A stretch of DNA of 7,429 nucleotides. Source: Ramlibacter sp. (GTDB lineage Bacteria; Pseudomonadota; Gammaproteobacteria; Burkholderiales; Burkholderiaceae_C). A program made the position numbers and the translations under genes. A model generated the notes under the pieces. The model ran no database searches. It was not told where the DNA came from and saw nothing but the letters and a program-made list of their open reading frames with translations. Each line of letters opens with the position of its first letter. The first letter of the stretch is position 1. Shown piece by piece: positions 1 through 4,100 of this stretch. The stretch is from contig JANXVP010000376.1 of the NCBI GenBank assembly GCA_025351615.1, positions 1-7,429 of the forward strand, in the 5' to 3' direction.

Positions 1-170
1 TCAATGGGGCCGACTCCAGCCTGGGTCAGGCTTTCGAGAATGCCGCTCCATGCGGCCGTCACGGATTCGGGTCGGTCGACGTGCGACTCGAACACAGCGG
101 TTTCCTGAACCATGTCGTAGACGCCGAACTTGATCGACGAGCTACCCACGTTCAGCGACAAAATATGCAT
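1..170 (-). CDS. ackA: Acetate kinase, N-terminal fragment (cut by window edge)
   Basis: Acetate kinase interconverts acetate + ATP and acetyl phosphate + ADP in the cytoplasm; in the fermentative direction it makes ATP from acetyl phosphate. The visible 56 residues start MHILSLNVGSSSIKFGVYD, which matches the family's first beta strand and phosphate-binding N-x-GSSS-x-K segment (usually NCGSSSLK; here Val replaces Cys). The full family protein is about 390-400 residues, so roughly 85% lies left of the window. The ATG at 170 is chosen because the conserved strand begins almost at once. The nearest purine-rich stretch, GAAAGG on the minus strand, sits about 15 bases upstream, a rather long spacing. 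It lies 96 bases downstream of the histidine kinase gene on the same strand, so co-transcription is possible but not shown. A phosphotransacetylase partner, if present, is outside the window. The family call is secure despite truncation. Confidence 0.88.
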   Translation of the reverse strand, partial: MHILSLNVGSSSIKFGVYDMVQETAVFESHVDRPESVTAAWSGILESLTQAGVGPI

Positions 171-178
171 GATTTTTA

Positions 179-193
179 TTGAAAACCTTTCAA
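179..193. repeat. Short inverted repeat just upstream of ackA start
   Basis: TTGAAA-ACC-TTTCAA is a perfect 6-base inverted repeat with a 3-base centre, 8 bases from the ackA ATG, and it covers the only candidate Shine-Dalgarno sequence (GAAAGG on the minus strand). It resembles an FNR box at first glance, but the half-site spacing is one base too long. It could be a weak RNA hairpin over the ribosome binding site, a protein site, or chance. Confidence 0.25.
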
Positions 194-266
194 GCTTGCT
201 CGTGTGGCACCCCTGTCATCAATGAGAAGCAGCCCCTTGCGCCAGTATAGGTTGGCCAAGGTGACC

Positions 267-1322
267 TCAAGGCGCGAAATCGCGCGGCAGGTCGATGGTG
301 AAAACACATCCCTCGCCAGGTAGGTTACGGACGCTGAGCGTGCTGTCGTTGGCTTCGATGCTGCGCCGGCAGATGCCCAGGCCCAGTCCCATTCCGGCCT
401 TGTTGATGCCTGCCCGCGTGTAGGGTCCGAACATGTCCTGCGGATTGCCGCCCGGGGGGCCGCCGCAGTGATCCTGGACGTCCATCAGGATCCGGTTTTC
501 CTGCGCGTATACACGCAGCGTCACCGTCGAATGTCGGTGGGTGAACTTGAATGCATTTTGCAAAAGGATGCCGAGCGCCGACAGCAACATGTCGCGGTCC
601 GCATTCACCGCCAGGTCGCTGCCGTCCATCTCCACGGAAAACTCACATGCAAGTGCCTTGGCTTCCAGCGAGGCCGAGACGCTGATGTCGGCAACAAGCC
701 CCGCGATCCGCACGTGCTGCCACCGCGGCGGCAGGCCGGCCGTGGCGCGAACATCGGCGAGCGACCGGTCGATCAGTCCACGCAGACCCGTCAAGCTGCG
801 GTCCAGGACGGCTCCCGTGGCGCCGCCCAAGCCGACCTTCCCCGTTTTCAGGGCGCTCACCGCCAGCATTGCGCTGTTGAGGTGGTTGCGCAATTCATGG
901 GCCAGGATTCCCAGGCGTTCGTTGAGCGCCTGCACCTCCCGGTCAACAATGAGATGCTCCTGATTTTCGGTGAATTCCACCATCGCGTCGGCGATTCCGT
1001 TGTCCAGACAGCGGTTCAAGGTGCGGAATTCTTCGGTGCGGATCGGCGTTCCGGTTTCAATGGCCAGTCCGGTAATGACCTGGCACAGGTCGCCGTAATC
1101 GTGCACCACCTGTTCCACGTTGAAGCCATGCAACAACAGTTCACGTCCGTGTAGTGTCGCAACCTTGCTGATCTCGCCGTTGACGGACGGCGATACCGCC
1201 GGCTCGTTTTTCAGCGTCCGGATCAGCTGGTCGAGAAAAAGCGGAATGCCGAAGTGCAGCTGGGCCTCGGCGGCCGGCGGTTCCTTTCGCAGCGCCACCC
1301 TCGCTTGGCAGCGCTCTATCAA
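267..1322 (-). CDS. Soluble sensor histidine kinase with RsbRD-like N-terminal domain
   Basis: A cytoplasmic histidine kinase: no membrane segment or signal peptide is visible. From the TTG start it is 351 residues. Residues 1-130 are helical and resemble the RsbRD-type N-terminal sensory domain (RELLLHGFNVEQVVHDYGDLC at about 60-80 is the conserved-looking core). The dimerisation/phosphoacceptor segment follows with H142 in AHELRNHLNS. The ATPase domain has an N box (LLQNAFKFT, N256), a G1-like DHCGG (284-288), an F-box-like FGPYTR (298-303) and a G2 box GMGLGLGI (310-317). No receiver domain and no response regulator gene is in view, so its partner is unknown. The TTG at 1322 is the first start codon after an in-frame TAA at 1347-1349, and it has no well-spaced ribosome binding site. 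Family resemblance continues upstream of it to an ATG at 1358, so this allele may be damaged at its 5' end. It is divergent from the Crp/Fnr pair and upstream of ackA. Confidence 0.85.
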   Translation of the reverse strand: MIERCQARVALRKEPPAAEAQLHFGIPLFLDQLIRTLKNEPAVSPSVNGEISKVATLHGRELLLHGFNVEQVVHDYGDLCQVITGLAIETGTPIRTEEFRTLNRCLDNGIADAMVEFTENQEHLIVDREVQALNERLGILAHELRNHLNSAMLAVSALKTGKVGLGGATGAVLDRSLTGLRGLIDRSLADVRATAGLPPRWQHVRIAGLVADISVSASLEAKALACEFSVEMDGSDLAVNADRDMLLSALGILLQNAFKFTHRHSTVTLRVYAQENRILMDVQDHCGGPPGGNPQDMFGPYTRAGINKAGMGLGLGICRRSIEANDSTLSVRNLPGEGCVFTIDLPRDFAP

Positions 1323-1358
1323 CGGCCCTCGATTGGCGGCCAGGAATTAGTGCAACAT
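1323..1358 (-). other. Apparent lost N-terminus of the histidine kinase, interrupted by TAA
   Basis: Reading the minus strand from the ATG at 1358 in the kinase frame gives M-L-H-stop-F-L-A-A-N-R-G-P and then the annotated LIERCQARVALR. The part after the stop looks like normal protein of this family, whose members as I remember them begin with a short Met-Leu-His-type lead into a helix of the form FLxxNRxxLIxRCxxxV. The codon at 1347-1349 is TAA, one base away from GAA (Glu). This suggests a recent nonsense change or a base-call error rather than a native short protein. The remembered N-terminus is the weak point of the argument. Confidence 0.5.
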
Positions 1359-1428
1359 ATTGTAAGTATTGATGACGTGGCGAACAGGCGTTGTCTCTGG
1401 AGGCTGCGCTGGGATGCCGGCGAAGTCT

Positions 1429-1442
1429 GTGCGCTATCGCAC
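1429..1442. promoter_or_regulatory. Dyad with Crp/Fnr-site geometry (candidate operator)
   Basis: GTGCG-CTAT-CGCAC is a perfect 5-base inverted repeat separated by 4 bases, the same 5-4-5 geometry as FNR-family sites but with a different half-site. It lies between the kinase and a Crp/Fnr gene whose recognition helix differs from FNR, so an autoregulatory operator is conceivable. A 10-base dyad can easily occur by chance in GC-rich DNA. Confidence 0.25.
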
Positions 1443-1474
1443 GTAACGCTGGTGCACAGGCACTTTTGGCAAGC

Positions 1475-1493
1475 ACATTCCAGCAACATTCCA
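1475..1493. repeat. Short direct repeat ACATTCCA x2, 11-base period
   Basis: ACATTCCA occurs at 1475-1482 and again at 1486-1493, one helical turn apart, in the promoter region upstream of the first Crp/Fnr gene. It could be a tandem protein-binding site on one DNA face. It is short enough to be coincidental. Confidence 0.25.
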
Positions 1494-1601
1494 CCGCGAA
1501 GCTTTGTGCGGTACTGGATAAAAATTCCCGGCGCCGCTGATTCTTACGATCCTGTGCCAGTCGCTTGCCAAAGTCGCCCTAAAGCCACATCCCGAAGCCG
1601 A

Positions 1602-2321
1602 ATGGACGATTCGCCAGATCCCCGACAGAACTTCCTGCTTGCTGCGCTCCCGCCTGACGAGTATCAGCGCTGGGTGCCAATGCTCGAGCTGGTCGACATG
1701 CCCTTGGGCCAGGTGTTGTACGAATCCGGCCTGACGCTGAGCCATATGTACTTCCCGCTCGACGCAATCGTCTCGCTGCTCTACGTCATGGAAAACGGCT
1801 CTTCCGCGGAAATCGCGGTGGTGGGCAACGAAGGCCTGGTCGGTGTCTCGCTGTTCATGGGTGGCAATACCACGCCCAGCCGGGCGGTGGTGCAAAGTGG
1901 CGGCCGCGGCTTCCGGCTCGAAGCCAAGGCGATAAAGGATGAATTCAATCGGGCGGGCCCGGTGCTGCACCTGTTGCTGCGATACACCCAGGCCCTCATC
2001 ACCCAGATGGCCCAGACCGCAGTCTGCAACCGCCACCATACGCTGGACCAGCAGTTGTGCCGCTGGCTGCTGCTGAGCCTGGACCGCCTGAAGGGCAACG
2101 AACTGGTGATGACGCAAGAGCTCATCGCCAACATGCTCGGCGTGCGTCGTGAGGGCGTGACCGAAAGCGCGCTCAAGCTGCAATCCAGCGGATTGATCCA
2201 CTATTCCCGCGGCCGCATCAAGGTGCTGGACCGCAACGGGCTCGAGGAGCGGACCTGCGAGTGCTATGCGGTGGTAAAGAAGGAGTACGACAGGCTGTTG
2301 CCGGCGACCGTGGCGGTCTGA
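1602..2321 (+). CDS. Crp/Fnr-family transcriptional regulator, first of tandem pair
   Basis: A 239-residue DNA-binding regulator with the Crp/Fnr layout: a beta-roll sensor domain (about 25-115), a long dimerisation helix (about 118-145) and a C-terminal winged helix-turn-helix (about 165-210, with TQELIANMLGVRREGVTESALKLQ). The FNR signature E-x-x-S-R in the recognition helix is here E-G-V-T-E, so the Arg is missing and binding specificity should differ from FNR. The four-cysteine Fe-S arrangement of classical FNR is absent; the cysteines are C142 (VCNRHH), C153 and a C-terminal CxCY (219-222). The beta roll lacks an evident RxS cAMP phosphate-binding motif, so the effector is unknown. The ATG at 1602 is preferred although the frame stays open further upstream, because the family's FLLAALP-type opening follows within ten residues. 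Its ribosome binding site is weak. The second paralog follows in the same direction at very short spacing. Confidence 0.88.
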   Translation: MDDSPDPRQNFLLAALPPDEYQRWVPMLELVDMPLGQVLYESGLTLSHMYFPLDAIVSLLYVMENGSSAEIAVVGNEGLVGVSLFMGGNTTPSRAVVQSGGRGFRLEAKAIKDEFNRAGPVLHLLLRYTQALITQMAQTAVCNRHHTLDQQLCRWLLLSLDRLKGNELVMTQELIANMLGVRREGVTESALKLQSSGLIHYSRGRIKVLDRNGLEERTCECYAVVKKEYDRLLPATVAV

Positions 2322-2329
2322 CCGGCCGC

Positions 2330-2334
2330 GAAGG
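2330..2334 (+). promoter_or_regulatory. Ribosome binding site supporting GTG start of second Crp/Fnr gene
   Basis: GAAGG sits 7 bases before a GTG at 2342, just after the stop of the preceding gene. This is the best-placed Shine-Dalgarno sequence for the second regulator and argues for GTG 2342 over TTG 2390. Confidence 0.45.
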
Positions 2335-2341
2335 CCTATGT

Positions 2342-3082
2342 GTGCTGGCAGACGGACGGGGCGGCGCCCGGCAAGCACACTGGCGACGTTTGAAAACCCC
2401 GCAGAACCAGTTGATCGCCGGCCTCCCGGCAAAGACCCGCAACAGCCTGCTCGGGCTGGCTGACAGCGTGGAACTCACGCTGTCACAGGTGCTCTGCGAC
2501 GCCGATGCTCCGACCCGCCATGTTTATTGTCCAGTGGGCAGCTTCATCTCGCTGGTTGCGGCGGTGCAAGACAGTCCGGGCATCGAAGTCGGCATGATCG
2601 GTGCCGAAGGCATGCTGGGAGCGGCTCTCGCGCTGGGTGTGGCGACCAACCCTTTGCGCGCCGTGGTCCAGGGTCCTGGCTCGGCCTGGCGGATCAAGGC
2701 GCAGGCTTTTCGCGCCGAGCTCAAGCGCAGCGCGCCGCTCCAGCATGTGGTCAGCCGGTACCTGTACGTCTTGATGTGCCAGCACGCGACTTCGGCAGTC
2801 TGCCTGCGCTTCCACCTGATCGAGCCGCGCCTGGCACGGTGGCTGCTCATGAGCCAGGACCGCGCACATTCCGCCCGCTTCCACATCACCCATGAATTCC
2901 TGGCCTATATGCTCGGCGTGCGGCGCGTCGGCATTACCAACGCAGCGACAGCATTGCAGCGCCGGGGCTTGATCGACTACCAGCGCGGCGAGATCCATGT
3001 TGTCGATCGGACAGGGCTGGAGGCGGCGGCGTGCGCCTGTTACAAGGCCGAGAGAAAGATCTATGCCGACCTTCTGGGCTGA
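2342..3082 (+). CDS. Crp/Fnr-family transcriptional regulator, second of tandem pair
   Basis: A paralog of the gene just upstream, 20 bases after its stop and so probably co-transcribed. It has the same layout: beta roll, dimer helix and winged HTH (HITHEFLAYMLGVRRVGITNAATALQ). Shared landmarks include RAVVQ in the beta roll, AVC before the dimer-helix end, RWLL-S-DR, YMLGVRR/NMLGVRR, and a C-terminal CxCY (ACACY). The recognition helix reads V-G-I-T-N where FNR has E-T-V-S-R, so both the Glu and the Arg base contacts are lost. Hence it is unlikely to read an FNR box in the usual way. Extra cysteines occur in the beta roll (VLCDAD, VYCPVG) and in MCQ; a role in redox or metal sensing is only a guess. 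The start is uncertain: GTG 2342 has a good ribosome binding site (246 residues), while TTG 2390 (230 residues, MKTPQNQLIAGLP) fits the usual family N-terminus better. Confidence 0.82.
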   Translation: MLADGRGGARQAHWRRLKTPQNQLIAGLPAKTRNSLLGLADSVELTLSQVLCDADAPTRHVYCPVGSFISLVAAVQDSPGIEVGMIGAEGMLGAALALGVATNPLRAVVQGPGSAWRIKAQAFRAELKRSAPLQHVVSRYLYVLMCQHATSAVCLRFHLIEPRLARWLLMSQDRAHSARFHITHEFLAYMLGVRRVGITNAATALQRRGLIDYQRGEIHVVDRTGLEAAACACYKAERKIYADLLG

Positions 3083-3111
3083 GGCAGATCAGGTCGATTG
3101 GATCCCCGACG

Positions 3112-3534
3112 TCACTTGACCAGCAGCACGGGCATCTCGCACCTGGCCACCACACGTTGGGCGATGCTTCCCATGAAGAAGCGGCCGACCAGGCCGTAGC
3201 CGTGCGTCCCCATCACGATCAGATGGACCTTTTCCGTATTCGCCGCTTCCAGGATCTGGTCGCAGGGAGAACCGACCACCCATTTGCAGCGAAACCGGAT
3301 CGCGTGGTGCTCGAGAAACGCCTTGATCGGCTCGATCACCTTCTCGGCCTCTTCGCGGTGATACTCCGCGACGACCGGGCCGCCGAGCATCGTCTTGACG
3401 CGCGCCGGGACGGACGGCTGGACGTTCAGCACGATCAGTTCGCCGTCCGTGCCTGTGAGGCCTTCGTGGGTGACGAGAAAGGCCAGCGCCTTTTTGGTGT
3501 AGGTGCTGCCGTCGGCCGCGAGCAGAATCTTCAT
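3112..3534 (-). CDS. Universal stress protein, UspA family (distal gene of pair)
   Basis: A 140-residue single-domain cytoplasmic Usp. It opens with the beta strand MKILLAADGS carrying the conserved Asp of the nucleotide fold. It ends with the ATP-binding signature G-2x-G-9x-G-S (GTHGYGLVGRFFMGS, about residues 109-123), followed by the closing strand MPVLLVK. The intact signature puts it in the ATP-binding class. The start at 3534 is supported by GGGAGA six bases upstream, which lies directly after the stop of the upstream usp gene. The two are separated by 16 bases and almost certainly share a transcript. The gene converges with the second Crp/Fnr gene; the 29-base gap between their stops has no clear terminator. 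The specific role is unknown, though Usp proteins are commonly induced by oxygen or energy limitation. Specific symbols (uspA and others) cannot be assigned from sequence alone. Confidence 0.9.
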   Translation of the reverse strand: MKILLAADGSTYTKKALAFLVTHEGLTGTDGELIVLNVQPSVPARVKTMLGGPVVAEYHREEAEKVIEPIKAFLEHHAIRFRCKWVVGSPCDQILEAANTEKVHLIVMGTHGYGLVGRFFMGSIAQRVVARCEMPVLLVK

Positions 3535-3550
3535 CGTTGCTCTCCCGCGC

Positions 3551-3994
3551 TCAACGCAGCACCAGAACCGGCAGCTTGCTGTGGGTCAGCACATGCTGCG
3601 TCTCGCTGCCAAGCAACACCCGCTTGATGCCCTTTCGGCCGTGCGAAGCCATGACGATCAGATCGCATTTGTGCTTTTTTGCGGTGGCGATGACCGATTC
3701 TGCAACCAGGTTCGAGCGCGCCAGCACGCCTTTTGCCTTCACGCCCTCAGCCTTCGCCGCCCTTTGCACCTCATCGACAACGGCCTGGCCTTTTTCCGTC
3801 CACTGTTTTTCGGTCCGTGCGACTTCGGCGTTCGAGACCGAAATCCCGCCTTCGAAATAGCTCATGGGGTAGCGCGGAACGACGTACAGCGCCACCAGTT
3901 CGGCGCCGGTGGCTGCCGCCTGCTCGATCGCGCTGTTGACGGCTTTCTTCGACAGTGCCGAACCGTCGGTCGGAACGAGGATGCGCTGGTACAT
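3551..3994 (-). CDS. Universal stress protein, UspA family (proximal gene of pair)
   Basis: A 147-residue Usp-fold protein starting MYQRILVPTDGSALSKKAV and ending LPVLVLR, the usual opening and closing strands. The nucleotide-binding loop reads MASHGRKGIKRVLLGSET: the first glycine of the G-2x-G-9x-G-S motif is Ala, a substitution I recall as frequent, so ATP binding probably remains. It differs clearly from the downstream usp, so this is an old pair rather than a recent duplication. The ATG at 3994 has a strong AGGAG six bases upstream. It is the promoter-proximal gene and faces the FNR-type box at 4053-4066 shared with ccoI, whose centre lies 65 bases from this start. Low-oxygen induction is therefore a reasonable inference. 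Confidence 0.92.
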   Translation of the reverse strand: MYQRILVPTDGSALSKKAVNSAIEQAAATGAELVALYVVPRYPMSYFEGGISVSNAEVARTEKQWTEKGQAVVDEVQRAAKAEGVKAKGVLARSNLVAESVIATAKKHKCDLIVMASHGRKGIKRVLLGSETQHVLTHSKLPVLVLR

Positions 3995-4024
3995 GGATTT
4001 CTCCTGGAAGGCGTTGGGTCACCC

Positions 4025-4030
4025 AGCTTA
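4025..4030 (-). promoter_or_regulatory. Candidate -10 element for the usp operon
   Basis: On the minus strand TAAGCT keeps the T1, A2 and T6 of the sigma-70 TATAAT hexamer. It begins 29.5 bases from the centre of the FNR box, the class II spacing that puts the site at -41.5 and the transcript start near 4018. A 3-of-6 match is weak by itself; the spacing is what makes it worth noting. Confidence 0.4.
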
Positions 4031-4048
4031 GGGACGGTGGTCGTTGTT

Positions 4049-4070
4049 GCGCTTGATCTACGTCAAGCGC
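4049..4070. promoter_or_regulatory. FNR/ANR-type box within a perfect dyad, usp-ccoI divergent promoter
   Basis: TTGATctacGTCAA (4053-4066) matches the FNR-family consensus TTGAT-N4-ATCAA at 9 of 10 positions. The surrounding arms GCGCTTGA and TCAAGCGC (4049-4056 and 4063-4070) are exact reverse complements around six central bases. It sits between the usp pair and ccoI and can serve both. An FNR/ANR regulator recognising it is expected elsewhere in the genome, because neither Crp/Fnr protein in this window carries the FNR recognition residues. Confidence 0.8.
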
Positions 4071-4088
4071 AAGCCTTCTCCGCACGAA

Positions 4089-4094
4089 TAGCCT
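4089..4094 (+). promoter_or_regulatory. Candidate -10 element for ccoI
   Basis: TAGCCT keeps T1, A2 and T6 of TATAAT and lies exactly 29.5 bases from the FNR-box centre, the mirror image of the usp -10 candidate. The predicted transcript start falls at about 4101, the first base of the chosen ccoI ATG. The hexamer match is weak. Confidence 0.35.
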
Positions 4095-4100
4095 TGCTGC

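Larger units (their letters stand above)
1359..1601. other. Divergent intergenic region between kinase and Crp/Fnr gene
   Basis: This 243-base stretch should hold the promoters for the kinase (minus) and the first Crp/Fnr gene (plus). It contains a 5-4-5 dyad at 1429-1442, a short direct repeat at 1475-1493, an isolated FNR half-site TTGAT at 1369-1373 without a partner, and an AT-rich TGGATAAAAATT at 1515-1526 that could form part of a -10 region for the plus strand but lacks a convincing -35. No further gene is supported here. Confidence 0.5.

Noticed and set aside
468..1154. A 228-codon plus-strand frame opposite the histidine kinase
   Set aside because: The minus strand encodes the complete set of kinase boxes; the plus frame has no recognisable motif and no promoter or ribosome binding site that stands out.
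1369..1373. FNR half-site TTGAT upstream of the kinase gene
   Set aside because: The second half-site at the correct spacing is TGGCG instead of ATCAA, so it is not a usable FNR box by sequence.
1254..1601. N-terminal extension of the first Crp/Fnr gene to an ATG at 1254
   Set aside because: The extra 116 residues would overlap the 5' end of the kinase gene and use the whole divergent promoter region. They resemble no part of the family, which starts near the ATG at 1602.
3083..3111. Possible bidirectional terminator between the convergent Crp/Fnr and usp genes
   Set aside because: Only a 4-base GTCG/CGAC pairing is visible, with no GC-rich stem followed by a T-run on either strand.
4015..4025. 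11-base palindrome TGGGTcACCCA near the predicted usp transcript start
   Set aside because: Arms of five bases around a single base cannot form an RNA hairpin and match no operator I know; treated as chance.
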